A stretch of 64,000 nucleotides of DNA from Ga0077555 sp050250755 (GTDB taxonomy: Bacteria; Pseudomonadota; Alphaproteobacteria; Rhizobiales; Hyphomicrobiaceae), in assembly GCA_050250755.1 (NCBI GenBank), contig JBFWOB010000026.1, forward strand, positions 1 through 64,000, read 5' to 3'. This document shows, piece after piece, positions 9,383 through 18,205 of this stretch. The notes beneath the pieces are model-generated. The model was not told the origin of the DNA. It searched no databases and worked only from the letters and a program-made list of their open reading frames with translations. Made by a program: the position numbers and the translations under genes. Within the stretch, counting starts at the first letter, position 1. Each line of letters opens with the position of its first letter.

Positions 9383-10336
9383 TTACGTCAGACGGATGCG
9401 TGGGTCGAGTGCCGCATAAAGCAGATCGACCAGCAGATTGATGACCACGAAAACAGTCGCGATAAGCAGTACCAGCCCCTGAATGAGCGTGAAATCGCCC
9501 CGCGAAGTCGCATCGACAAACAGTTTCCCGATACCATTCAGGTTAAACACCTGCTCCGTAACCACGAGACCACCGATCAGGAACGCGAACTCGAGGCCAA
9601 CGACGGTCACCACCGGCAGCATGGCATTGCGCAGTCCATGCCGGCGCGTCACAAGCCGTTCGTAAACGCCCTTGGCCCGCGCGGTTCGTATGTAATCCTC
9701 ACGCATGACCTCGAGCAGGGCAGAGCGCATCATGCGCGTGACAACCGCCGCGTATCGATAGCCGACCGAAAGCGCTGGCCAGAAAAGAGCCACCAGATTC
9801 GTAACAGGATCCTCGAAGATCGAGACATATCCAATCTGCGGCAGCCAATTGAAGAAATAAAGCAGCCCCAGAATAATCAGCATGCCAAGCCAGAATCCGG
9901 GAATAGCCAGCCCCGAAACCGCCAGCACGCGTATCACATTGTCCAGCAAACTATCCTGATGGACCGCGCATAATGTTCCGAGCGGCACAGCGATGAGAAC
10001 CGCGATCAAGGTAGCCATGATGGCGACTTGCAGGGAAACCGGAAAGCGTATCGCAATCTCTCCGGCGACCGACTGGCCAGTCCAGAGCGATTTCCCGAGA
10101 TCGAGCCTCGTGAGCCCGATCATGTAATCCTTGAATTGTACCGCCAGCGGCTTGTCCAGGCCCAGGCGCTTGCGCTCCGCTTCGATCGTCTCCTCGGTGA
10201 CCGCTGCACCGTCCGCTCTCAACTTTACGACAACCGGATCGCCGGGCATCACGCGGATGAGGAAAAACACGGCAACCGCGACGCCCACGAGCGTCGGAAT
10301 CACCATTAAAAGCCGCCTGATGATATAGCCGATCAT
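9383..10336 (-). CDS. Dipeptide/oligopeptide-type ABC permease, DppB/OppB family
   Basis: A 317-residue permease beginning with Met-Ile-Gly-Tyr-Ile-Ile-Arg-Arg-Leu-Leu, the classic DppB start (a membrane segment that opens with basic residues). A periplasmic stretch rich in charged residues follows, then five further membrane segments with an EAA loop near residues 210-235. I place the start at 10336, not at the upstream in-frame ATG, because the family begins with this motif. The first binding-protein gene ends 57 bases upstream, separated by a strong hairpin that may set permease expression below that of the binding protein. Confidence 0.9.
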   Translation of the reverse strand: MIGYIIRRLLMVIPTLVGVAVAVFFLIRVMPGDPVVVKLRADGAAVTEETIEAERKRLGLDKPLAVQFKDYMIGLTRLDLGKSLWTGQSVAGEIAIRFPVSLQVAIMATLIAVLIAVPLGTLCAVHQDSLLDNVIRVLAVSGLAIPGFWLGMLIILGLLYFFNWLPQIGYVSIFEDPVTNLVALFWPALSVGYRYAAVVTRMMRSALLEVMREDYIRTARAKGVYERLVTRRHGLRNAMLPVVTVVGLEFAFLIGGLVVTEQVFNLNGIGKLFVDATSRGDFTLIQGLVLLIATVFVVINLLVDLLYAALDPRIRLT

Positions 10337-10360
10337 TGCGCTTCGTATCCGAGATGAGGA

Positions 10361-10384
10361 GGGGGAAGCCAACCGGCTTCCCCC
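10361..10384 (-). terminator. Hairpin between first binding-protein gene and permease gene
   Basis: A perfect 10-base-pair inverted repeat (GGGGGAAGCC / GGCTTCCCCC) with a four-base loop begins about nine bases after the stop of the upstream binding-protein gene on the minus strand. No T-run follows on that strand, so it is more likely an mRNA-stabilising or partially attenuating structure than a full terminator. Such hairpins after binding-protein genes are known to keep those proteins in excess over the permeases. Confidence 0.75.
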
Positions 10385-10392
10385 CGGTCAAG

Positions 10393-11973
10393 CTACTGGT
10401 CGAGCCACACGTTGACGAGATCCGTCGCCGTGAAGTGATTGTTCTGGTGGTCCCAGTCATGGATTTTCTTGTTGCGCACGACGATGCGCTGCCACCACAG
10501 AAGCGGAGTCGAGTAAACTTGGTTGAGGGCGCGCTCTTCGAACGCTCTCACGTACTTCTTCCGCTCTGCCGGATCGACGGCCGAGGCCTGGAGATCGAAC
10601 AAACGATCCATCTCCTTGTCCTCATGTCCCGACGCTGACTGAGACGACTTTTCCTTTGTCAGGAACTTGTCGAACTGTGCGGAAGGATCGTCGGCGAAGT
10701 CCGAGATGAACTCGATGAGCGCATCGAAATTACCGGCGCCCATGGCGTCGAAGAAGAGCTTCGTCTCGAGTTGCGTGTGCTCAGCCTCGACGCCAATCCG
10801 CCGCCACTGATCGATCACGTAGATGCCGCCAGGCGTATAAGGCTCGGCGATGTTGCGATTGACGAGCTTCAGCTTGAGATTGGGCACCCCCGCCTCGGCA
10901 AGCAACCGCTTCGCCTCCGCGCGAGACTTTTCGATGTCCTTCGAGAATCCCGGGAATGCTTCGAGCTCTTGCTCGGTTCGGGCAAGCTCGTAGCCCGGTC
11001 GTAGCAGGCCACCCACGTACTTCAGCACCGAAATCTTCGAGAGAGCTTCGCCTCCTGCGTGACGATCAATCGCCATCGTCAGGGCACGGCGAACGCGAAC
11101 GTCGTCGAAAGGCTTCTTCTTGACATTGAAGGTGACGAGCAGAGTGGTGACCCACGGCCCATCGGTCACGAGAGCATTGCCCTTCATACCGGCAACAAGC
11201 TGATCTCGCTCTTTCGGCGTGCGACCTCGAAACTCGGCGTCGAACTGCCCACCGATCATTCCGGGAACAACCGCATTCGATTTCACGAAGTAGGCTTTGT
11301 AGCCATCGAGATACGGCCGGTTCTCGCGGAAATAACCGTCGAAACGCTCACCGGTCCAATGCGAGCCTTTGACATATTCGACAAACTTGAAAGCACCCGT
11401 TCCGAGAATGGTCTTCTCCGGGAAATTCGGATCTTCCTTCAGCTTCGCGGCGCGATAAATGCAATTCCATGGCGATGCGAAGTTAATCAGCATCGAGGCA
11501 TTCGGCGACTTGAGCTTGAAGATCACCGTCGTCGGGTCGGGCGTCTCAATCTCTTTAATAGACTGGAAGAGAGAACGCCGCGCCGAAATGACACCCGCTG
11601 GCGGATTGATGATGCGGTCATAGCTCGCCTTGACGTCTTCCGACGTCATCGGAGCGCCGTCGTGGAACTTCACGTTGGGGAAAAGCTTGAACGTGTACGT
11701 GAGACCGTCCTTCGACACGTCCCATGACTGGGCAAGATCGCCTCCGATCTTCTGCTCCTTGACGTCCCCTTCCCATTTGAGAAGCGTCGAGTAATGCGGC
11801 CGACCAGGATGCGCGAACGCAAACGTCGTGACGGCATGGCAGTCAATGGTCGGGGGCTCAGCCACCACGGCAAAGCTGAGAATGCCCCCCTTTTTGGGGG
11901 TCTGGGATAATGCAGGGTTGGCCCCCGCGAGAACCAACGCACCGATGCCCACCACGAGGCTCAAGCGAAACAT
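10393..11973 (-). CDS. Periplasmic substrate-binding protein 1 (family 5, DppA/OppA-like)
   Basis: A 526-residue exported binding protein of the SBP_bac_5 family: signal peptide of about 23 residues ending Ala-Leu-Ser-Gln, then a mature protein starting Thr-Pro-Lys-Lys-Gly-Gly and the family features around residues 75-120 (Glu/Ser-Trp motif and Phe-His-Asp-Gly). The start at 11973 has a good ribosome-binding site (GGGAGTG) and gives a proper signal peptide; the longer form adds six residues before it. It is clearly a paralogue of the neighbouring binding protein at 12050-13633, sharing long stretches from the mature N-terminus to the Val-Trp-Leu-Asp C-terminus. Substrate unknown. Confidence 0.92.
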   Translation of the reverse strand: MFRLSLVVGIGALVLAGANPALSQTPKKGGILSFAVVAEPPTIDCHAVTTFAFAHPGRPHYSTLLKWEGDVKEQKIGGDLAQSWDVSKDGLTYTFKLFPNVKFHDGAPMTSEDVKASYDRIINPPAGVISARRSLFQSIKEIETPDPTTVIFKLKSPNASMLINFASPWNCIYRAAKLKEDPNFPEKTILGTGAFKFVEYVKGSHWTGERFDGYFRENRPYLDGYKAYFVKSNAVVPGMIGGQFDAEFRGRTPKERDQLVAGMKGNALVTDGPWVTTLLVTFNVKKKPFDDVRVRRALTMAIDRHAGGEALSKISVLKYVGGLLRPGYELARTEQELEAFPGFSKDIEKSRAEAKRLLAEAGVPNLKLKLVNRNIAEPYTPGGIYVIDQWRRIGVEAEHTQLETKLFFDAMGAGNFDALIEFISDFADDPSAQFDKFLTKEKSSQSASGHEDKEMDRLFDLQASAVDPAERKKYVRAFEERALNQVYSTPLLWWQRIVVRNKKIHDWDHQNNHFTATDLVNVWLDQ

Positions 11974-12006
11974 ATTCACTCCCTTTTCCACTTAGTGAAC
12001 GAGTCA

Positions 12007-12037
12007 AAGGGCGCGCCACTCCCCAGTGCGCGCCCTT
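12007..12037 (-). terminator. Hairpin between the two binding-protein genes
   Basis: Inverted repeat of 13 base pairs (AAGGGCGCGC-ACT type, with one bulged C) around a CCCC loop, starting about 13 bases after the stop of binding protein 2 on the minus strand. It is followed by only a short TTT. It is probably a stabilising or attenuating 3' structure like the one after binding protein 1, rather than an absolute stop, because the downstream genes have no obvious separate regulatory region. Confidence 0.75.
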
Positions 12038-12049
12038 CAATTCCGCATA

Positions 12050-13633
12050 TTACTCGTCGAGCCAGACGTCTACCAGGGTCTGGCCGCCGAAGTGCGAAGG
12101 CGGCAGTTCCCAACCCTTCACTTTCGCCTTGTTGACGACGATCCGCTGGTACCAGAGTAGAGGCACATTATAAGCCTGCGTGAGAGTATAGCGCTCGAGG
12201 TCGTGGACGATCTTCAGCCGCTCAACCGGGTCGATAGTACCGGACTGGAGCTCGTACATTTGGTCGATCTTCGTGTCGCCGTGTCGCGAGTAAGCGATCG
12301 ACGAGGCATGCGTCGAGAGCAGCGTATTGAACTGCGCGTTCGGATCGTCGGCAAAGTCAGAAATATTCTGCACCGCCACATCGAAAGTGCCGTTGGCCAT
12401 GCCGTCGTACCAGAGCTTGGTCTCGAGCTGAACGTGTTCGGTCTCGACGCCAATCCGACGCCACTGGTCGATCGCGTAGATACCGGCCGGCGTAAACGGC
12501 TGCGCGACCGTGCGGTTCAGAAGCTTAACCTTGAGGTTGGAAACTCCGGCTTCCTTGAGCAACCGGCGCGCTTCGGCTCGGGACTTCTCGGCATCACGCC
12601 AGAAGCCGGGAATCTTCTCGAGCTCCGAAACCGGCAGCGCAAACGGTGATCCAGGTCGGAATGCACCGCCAACACCCTTGATGAGCGTGACCTTGCCGAG
12701 GCTCTCCGAGCCGCCCCACCGGTCAATCGCGAGCGTCAAGGCCTGCCGGACGCGAACGTCATCGAACGGTTTGTGCGCCACGTTGATCGTGAGGAGGATA
12801 TTGGTCGTCCAAGGTCCTTCCTGAACCGTCACTTTATCGCCCAGCGCCGCGACAAGCTGATCGCGCTCGGCGGGTGTGCGCCCACGGAATTCAGCGTCGA
12901 ACTGACCTCCGCGCATGCCAGCGACAACGGCCGGGCCTTTCACGAAGAACGCCTTGTAGCCATCGAGATATGGGCGATCCTTGAGGAAATACTGGTCGAA
13001 GCGCTTTGCGACCCAGTGCGAGCCCTTCACGTATTCAACGAATTGGAAGGCGCCAGTTCCCATCACTTTCTTGGACGGATAGGCCGGATCCTTTGCCAAT
13101 TCCTTCGCGCTGTAGACGCAGTTGAACGGCGATGCGAAATGCAGGAGCATCGACGCGTTCACCTTCTTCATTTTGAAGATGACGGTTTCCGCATCGGGCG
13201 TCAGGATCTCGCCGATATCCTGATGCACAGCTTTGCGATAAGAAATAACGCCTTGTGGCGGATTGATAATGCGCTCGTACGTCGCCTTGATGTCGGCCGA
13301 CGAGAAATCGGAACCGTCGTGAAACTTGACGCCCTTCCTCAATTTGAAGGTGTACGTCATGCCATCCTTCGCCACCTCCCAGCTTTCAGCCAGGTCGCCG
13401 ACGATTTGTTGCTTGTCATGCGGTCCGACGAACTTGAGAAGCGTCGAATATTGCGGCGCCACCGGGTGCACCATCGCGAAGGTGCCCGTTTCGTGGCAAT
13501 CCGTCGTCGGTGGCTCCGCAACGATAGCGAATTGGAGGATACCGCCCCGCTTAGGCGTCTGCGCTGACGCTGGTTGTGCTAATGCGAGTGCCGCGAGCGC
13601 ACTCACAGCCATAAAGGCCTGTCTTCTGAACAT
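12050..13633 (-). CDS. Periplasmic substrate-binding protein 2 (family 5, DppA/OppA-like)
   Basis: A 527-residue SBP_bac_5 protein with a signal peptide of about 24 residues (Ala-Gln-Pro-Ala-Ser-Ala-Gln cleavage region), then the same mature opening as binding protein 1 (Thr-Pro-Lys-Arg-Gly-Gly-Ile-Leu). The two proteins align over essentially their full length, for example both have Gly-Gly-Gln-Phe-Asp-Ala-Glu-Phe-Arg-Gly-Arg-Thr-Pro and Ile-Asp-Gln-Trp-Arg-Arg-Ile-Gly-Val-Glu. They differ enough to suggest an old duplication with possible change of ligand range. It lies between the ATPase gene (45 bases upstream) and binding protein 1 in one apparent operon. Confidence 0.92.
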   Translation of the reverse strand: MFRRQAFMAVSALAALALAQPASAQTPKRGGILQFAIVAEPPTTDCHETGTFAMVHPVAPQYSTLLKFVGPHDKQQIVGDLAESWEVAKDGMTYTFKLRKGVKFHDGSDFSSADIKATYERIINPPQGVISYRKAVHQDIGEILTPDAETVIFKMKKVNASMLLHFASPFNCVYSAKELAKDPAYPSKKVMGTGAFQFVEYVKGSHWVAKRFDQYFLKDRPYLDGYKAFFVKGPAVVAGMRGGQFDAEFRGRTPAERDQLVAALGDKVTVQEGPWTTNILLTINVAHKPFDDVRVRQALTLAIDRWGGSESLGKVTLIKGVGGAFRPGSPFALPVSELEKIPGFWRDAEKSRAEARRLLKEAGVSNLKVKLLNRTVAQPFTPAGIYAIDQWRRIGVETEHVQLETKLWYDGMANGTFDVAVQNISDFADDPNAQFNTLLSTHASSIAYSRHGDTKIDQMYELQSGTIDPVERLKIVHDLERYTLTQAYNVPLLWYQRIVVNKAKVKGWELPPSHFGGQTLVDVWLDE

Positions 13634-13677
13634 TTTTCCTCCATGTCGATTTGATTAGGAGCCTCTCACGGGGCGCC

Positions 13678-15747
13678 TTAGGCATGAATACACGCCACCA
13701 TGTGGCCGGAAGCAAGCTCACGCTGCTCTGGCACCGCCTTCTTGCAATCTTCGGTTGCCAGAGGGCAGCGTGGATGGAAAACGCAACCGGACGGCGGATT
13801 GACGGGGCTTGGCAGCTCACCGGTGATGATCTTCCGCGGACGCGCGCGCTCGATGACGGGATCCGGAATCGGCGCAGCCGCAAGCAGCGCCTGCGTGTAG
13901 GGGTGCTTCGGATTGGCGAACAGCTCGGCCGAGTCGGCAAGCTCCACGATGCGCCCCAGATACATAACCGCGACGCGCGTCGAGATGTGTCTGACCACTG
14001 CCAGATCGTGAGCGATAAACAGGTACGTCAGCCCGAGCTTCTGTTGCAGATCCTCGAGCAAGTTGATGACCTGCCCCTGGATCGACACGTCGAGCGCGGA
14101 CACGGCCTCATCGCAAACGATGACCTCAGGGTTCACCGCGAGGGCGCGCGCGATTCCGACGCGCTGTCTCTGTCCGCCCGAGAGCTCATGCGGGTATCGC
14201 AGCGCCATGTAAGGAAAGAGGCCGACGAGTTGCAGCAGCTCGGCTACGCGATCGTCGATTTTATCCTTCGGCAGAATCCCATGAACGTACATCGGTTCGC
14301 CGATGATCTGGCCGACGGTCATGCGCGGATTGAGAGAAGAGTAGGGATCCTGAAAGATGACCTGCATCTTCTTGCGGATCGCAATCATCTCGCGCCGCTT
14401 CAAATCCGCGATATTGATGCCGTCGAATTGAATCTCGCCGCCCGTCGGCTCTTCGAGACGAAGCACCAGCCGCCCGAGCGTTGACTTGCCGCAGCCGGAT
14501 TCGCCGACGAGCCCCAATGTCTCGCCTTTCTTTACCGACAGGGTTACGTTGTTGACGGCACGAACGAGCTTCGCTTCTCCCCTCAGAAAACCGCCGCCGA
14601 CTGGGAAAAACTTGCTGGCGCCTTTGATGGCGAGCATATCCGGCGCATCGGGGGCGACTGACGCAACGTCGCCTTGGACCGCATCGGCATGATTGCGCTC
14701 GAGCGTCTCAATCTCCTCAACGCGATGACAGGCTGCAAAATGCGCCGTCTCTGCCTCGATAAACGGCGGGACTTGCATACATTTGTCGATCGCGTAACGG
14801 CAACGCGGCCGAAACCGGCAGCCCTCCGGCGGATTGAGCAGGTTCGGGGGTGATCCTTCGATCGTCGCCAACTTGCTCGACCGGCCTCGATCGAGCCGAG
14901 GAACGGCCGACAGCAACCCCCGTGCGTAGGGATGCAGCGGCCGGCCGAAGACGCGCTCCGCCGTACCGCTCTCGACCAACCGGGCCGCATACATGACGTT
15001 CACACGATCGGCGTAACGCGCGACGATTCCTAGATTATGCGTGATGATGATCACGGCGATACCAAGCCGCCGCGACAGATCCTTCATGAGTTCCAGGATT
15101 TGCGCCTGGATCGTCACATCCAGCGCGGTCGTCGGCTCATCCGCGATCAGGAGCGTCGGATTGCAGGCAAGGCCGATAGCGATCATCACGCGCTGCCGCA
15201 TGCCGCCGGAAAGCTGGTGCGGGTATTGATCGAGCCGGCTTGCAGGGTCGGTGATTCCAACCAATGTCAGCAATTCGATCGCGCGCTCATCCGCCTCGGC
15301 CTCTGTCATGCCCAGGTGAATGAGCAGGGGTTCCTTGATCTGCAGCCCTATGGAAAGCACCGGATTGAGCGAGGTCATCGGCTCCTGGAAGATCATCGAG
15401 ATCGAGCGCCCGCGCACCTGGCGCATGGACTCGTCGTCGAGATCAAGCAGTGAGCGACCTTCGAAGCGGATGGAACCGTTGACGATCCTGGAAGACTGAG
15501 GCGGCAGGAGCCGCATGATCGCAAGCGCCGAGACCGACTTTCCGGAACCCGACTCGCCGACAATCGCCACCATCTCGCCCGGATAGACGGAGTACGTCAG
15601 TCCCTCTACAGCACGAACGGTACCATGCGATGTCACAAAGTGAACGTGAAGATCATCGATCTCGAGCACAGGCGCGCTCGATGGAACGGTTGCTTGCACA
15701 TCTGTGCGCCCGGCAGTTGCCAAGCCCCCGGCGGGACTATGCTGCAC
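13678..15747 (-). CDS. Fused double ABC ATPase (DppD-DppF type)
   Basis: A 689-residue cytoplasmic protein containing two complete ABC ATPase units, as in GsiA or YejF. Each half has a Walker A (Gly-Glu-Ser-Gly-Ser-Gly-Lys-Ser, and Gly-Glu-Ser-Gly-Cys-Gly-Lys-Ser), a Leu-Ser-Gly-Gly signature and a Walker B with Asp-Glu, and each ends in the oligopeptide-type C-terminal domain with clustered Cys residues (Cys-Arg-Phe-Arg-Pro-Arg-Cys; His-Pro-Arg-Cys-Pro). I choose the GTG at 15747 as the start because AGGGAGGAG lies seven bases upstream; the longer ATG form runs through that site. It is the first gene of the transporter operon and energises the DppB/DppC-type permeases. Confidence 0.93.
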   Translation of the reverse strand: MQHSPAGGLATAGRTDVQATVPSSAPVLEIDDLHVHFVTSHGTVRAVEGLTYSVYPGEMVAIVGESGSGKSVSALAIMRLLPPQSSRIVNGSIRFEGRSLLDLDDESMRQVRGRSISMIFQEPMTSLNPVLSIGLQIKEPLLIHLGMTEAEADERAIELLTLVGITDPASRLDQYPHQLSGGMRQRVMIAIGLACNPTLLIADEPTTALDVTIQAQILELMKDLSRRLGIAVIIITHNLGIVARYADRVNVMYAARLVESGTAERVFGRPLHPYARGLLSAVPRLDRGRSSKLATIEGSPPNLLNPPEGCRFRPRCRYAIDKCMQVPPFIEAETAHFAACHRVEEIETLERNHADAVQGDVASVAPDAPDMLAIKGASKFFPVGGGFLRGEAKLVRAVNNVTLSVKKGETLGLVGESGCGKSTLGRLVLRLEEPTGGEIQFDGINIADLKRREMIAIRKKMQVIFQDPYSSLNPRMTVGQIIGEPMYVHGILPKDKIDDRVAELLQLVGLFPYMALRYPHELSGGQRQRVGIARALAVNPEVIVCDEAVSALDVSIQGQVINLLEDLQQKLGLTYLFIAHDLAVVRHISTRVAVMYLGRIVELADSAELFANPKHPYTQALLAAAPIPDPVIERARPRKIITGELPSPVNPPSGCVFHPRCPLATEDCKKAVPEQRELASGHMVACIHA

Positions 15748-16042
15748 GTGGTCGCTCCTCCCTAACTCGCCCAAAGCTCACGCGCCACAGCACGCTCCTC
15801 GGGTCGTTCGACTGGTCATGAGACTTGCTAGACAAAGATTCACGCGAGAGCAAGCGCCCGATCCGAAACGAGCTTTTGAACCGACCGCAATTCCAGGGCC
15901 ACTCACCGAGTGCTGATAGATTGAAGGAATTGATTTCACCGCGTCGCCCAACAGCTCGATCCTCCTCGCCAAGACGCAACAGATAATGGCAAGCTCGGCC
16001 CAAATTCTACCCCTAGAAGCATCACCGAAATTCGAGAGTCCC

Positions 16043-16864
16043 ATGCAAGACCAAGCGCGCACGAAATCCGGCCTCGCTTATGAGACGATCGATATCGTCG
16101 CACCATGGTCGCGGAATCGCAAAACGGTGATCTTTCATCACGGCATCGGCACGGATAGACACGTCTGGTCCGACTGGCTCCCCGCCGTTGTGACCAACCA
16201 TCAGGTTATCCGTTTCGATACGCGGGGCTACGGCCAGTCATCGGTCCCACCGGAAGATCATGCCTGGACGCTCGAAGGCGCACTTTCCGACTTGATGGAG
16301 ATCGTAGAAATCGCAGGTCCGGCCCCCGTTCACCTCGTCGGGGAATCGTTCGGCGGAACCGCGGCGCTATTAGCCGCGATCCACCGTCCCGAGCGCGTCG
16401 CCTCCATAACAGTCTCGAATACGGCATTTCGCGGTGACACCATCGCCGATGTTCCAGGCTGGCGCGATGCTTTCGCAAAGCAAGGCGTCGCCTCGTGGAG
16501 CCGAGACCTGATGGGCAAGCGCTTCCACGACGACAGTCTCGATACCGAACGACGACGCTGGTACCAATCTGTGCAGGATCGCTCGCCCGCACACGTTACC
16601 GTGGGGCTCGGTGAATTGCTGGCGCGCACAGACCTCGGGCCGGAATTGCATCGCATCAAGGCTCCGCTTCTCATCCTGGCACCGGACCGCAGTCCCTTCG
16701 TGACTGCGCGCATGACAGTCGATCTGCTCGAGGCTGTTCCCCACGCCGATCTGGCGATGATCCCTCATGCGCGCCACGGCCTTCCCTTCTCGCATGGAGC
16801 CGAATGCGGCGCGCGCTTGGCGGCACACCTCGCCAAGATCGAAGGGTGCGGCACACGATCTTGA
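16043..16864 (+). CDS. Alpha/beta-fold hydrolase
   Basis: A 273-residue alpha/beta hydrolase of the type that includes 3-oxoadipate enol-lactonase. The oxyanion-hole His-Gly motif sits near residue 36, the nucleophile elbow is Gly-Glu-Ser-Phe-Gly (Ser about residue 99), an acid is expected near the Ala-Pro-Asp-Arg-Ser stretch, and the catalytic His lies in His-Ala-Arg-His-Gly near the C-terminus. A GAGAG sequence precedes the ATG at 16043; an in-frame ATG at 15986 is possible but lacks a ribosome-binding site. It is divergent from the importer operon and 64 bases before the HpsN-like dehydrogenase gene, so it probably acts on the same imported compound. Substrate unknown. Confidence 0.8.
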   Translation: MQDQARTKSGLAYETIDIVAPWSRNRKTVIFHHGIGTDRHVWSDWLPAVVTNHQVIRFDTRGYGQSSVPPEDHAWTLEGALSDLMEIVEIAGPAPVHLVGESFGGTAALLAAIHRPERVASITVSNTAFRGDTIADVPGWRDAFAKQGVASWSRDLMGKRFHDDSLDTERRRWYQSVQDRSPAHVTVGLGELLARTDLGPELHRIKAPLLILAPDRSPFVTARMTVDLLEAVPHADLAMIPHARHGLPFSHGAECGARLAAHLAKIEGCGTRS

Positions 16865-16927
16865 CCCTACCACGGCCCCCTCCTACGGTCCGGCAAGCCA
16901 TCTCAAACGAACCGTCGGAGGGCGCCC

Positions 16928-18205
16928 GTGGCCCGTGAATATCTGAAGAAGTCGACTGCTCCCGTCAGTAAGCGGCGCGCCGAGGTCGAGGAGACCGTGC
17001 GCCGCATGCTCACCGACATCTCCGAAAATGGGGACGAGGCCATCCGCCGCTACGCCCGCGATCTCGACAAGTGGGAAGGCGACTTCCGCGTCACCGAGGC
17101 CGAGATTTCCGAGAAGTCGAAGCAGCTCTCAAAGGTCTTCAAGGAAGACTTCGACGTCTGCCATAAGAATGTCACCGACTTCGCCAAGCGGCAGCAGGAG
17201 AGCATTCAGGCGTTCGAAGTCGAGCTTTACCCGGGCGCCGTGCTGGGGCAGCGGCTGATCCCGATCGAAACCGTGGGCTGCTACATTCCAGGCGGCAAGT
17301 TTCCACTCATCTCCGCGGCAATCATGAGCGTCGGGACGGCTCGCATCGCGGGCGTCAAGCACATTACCGGATGCGCACCGCCACGCGGCGCCGATGGCAT
17401 TTACCCGCAGACCCTCTACGCTCTGCACAAATCCGGTGCCGATGAGATCTACTGCCTTGGCGGTGCGCAAGCGCTAGCCGCGATGGCCATGGGCCTCGTC
17501 GGCATCCGCAAGGCCGACCTCATCACCGGGCCGGGCAACCCCTACGTCGCCGAAGCCAAACGGCAACTCTTTGGCATCGCCGGTATCGACCTGCTCGCCG
17601 GCCCGACCGAAATCCTCATCATCGCCGACGAAACCGCCGATCCGACCATCGTGGCGACCGACCTCCTTGGACAGGCTGAGCACGGCCCCGACAGTCCCGC
17701 ATGGCTCGTCACGACATCGCGAGCGCTGGGCGAGGCCGTTATCAAAGAGGTCGACCGCCTGTTGCCGGATTTACCGACGCGCCAGAATGCGGGCACGGCA
17801 TGGGCAACACTCGGCGAAGTGATCGTCGTCGACAGCGACGATGAGGCGATCGCCGTTTCCGACGAGTACGCGCCTGAGCATCTCGAGATCCAGACCGGGC
17901 GGGACGATTACTACCTCGAGCATTTGACCAGCTACGGCTCGCTCTTCGTTGGCGAGCCGTCGACAGTGGCCTATGGCGACAAGGGCGTCGGCACCAATCA
18001 CACGCTGCCAACAGGTCGCTCGGCGCGTTACACTGGCGGCCTCTCCGTGCACAAGTTCACCAAGATTGTAACGTACGAGCGCCTGACGCGGCGCGCCTCG
18101 CGCGACATCGCGCCAGTGATCTCCCGCGTGTGCCGCGAGGAGGGCATGATCGGCCATGCCATCACCGGCGAAGTTCGCGTGAAGCGCTACGAGGGCGCCA
18201 ACTAG
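16928..18205 (+). CDS. Histidinol-dehydrogenase-family enzyme, HpsN (sulfopropanediol dehydrogenase)-like
   Basis: A 425-residue member of the HisD family of zinc- and NAD-dependent double-step alcohol dehydrogenases. The residues that hold zinc and catalyse oxidation in E. coli HisD are all in place: Gln249, His252, Glu317-His318, Asp351 and His410. The region Gly-Cys-Tyr-Ile-Pro-Gly-Gly-Lys-Phe-Pro and the Gly-Thr-Asn-His-Thr-Leu-Pro-Thr block resemble, from memory, catabolic HpsN-type enzymes that oxidise 2,3-dihydroxypropane-1-sulfonate, rather than biosynthetic HisD. No other his gene is nearby. Start is the GTG at 16928 with GGAGGG seven bases upstream. Its stop overlaps that of the facing SDR gene in a shared CTAG. 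Confidence 0.85.
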   Translation: MAREYLKKSTAPVSKRRAEVEETVRRMLTDISENGDEAIRRYARDLDKWEGDFRVTEAEISEKSKQLSKVFKEDFDVCHKNVTDFAKRQQESIQAFEVELYPGAVLGQRLIPIETVGCYIPGGKFPLISAAIMSVGTARIAGVKHITGCAPPRGADGIYPQTLYALHKSGADEIYCLGGAQALAAMAMGLVGIRKADLITGPGNPYVAEAKRQLFGIAGIDLLAGPTEILIIADETADPTIVATDLLGQAEHGPDSPAWLVTTSRALGEAVIKEVDRLLPDLPTRQNAGTAWATLGEVIVVDSDDEAIAVSDEYAPEHLEIQTGRDDYYLEHLTSYGSLFVGEPSTVAYGDKGVGTNHTLPTGRSARYTGGLSVHKFTKIVTYERLTRRASRDIAPVISRVCREEGMIGHAITGEVRVKRYEGAN

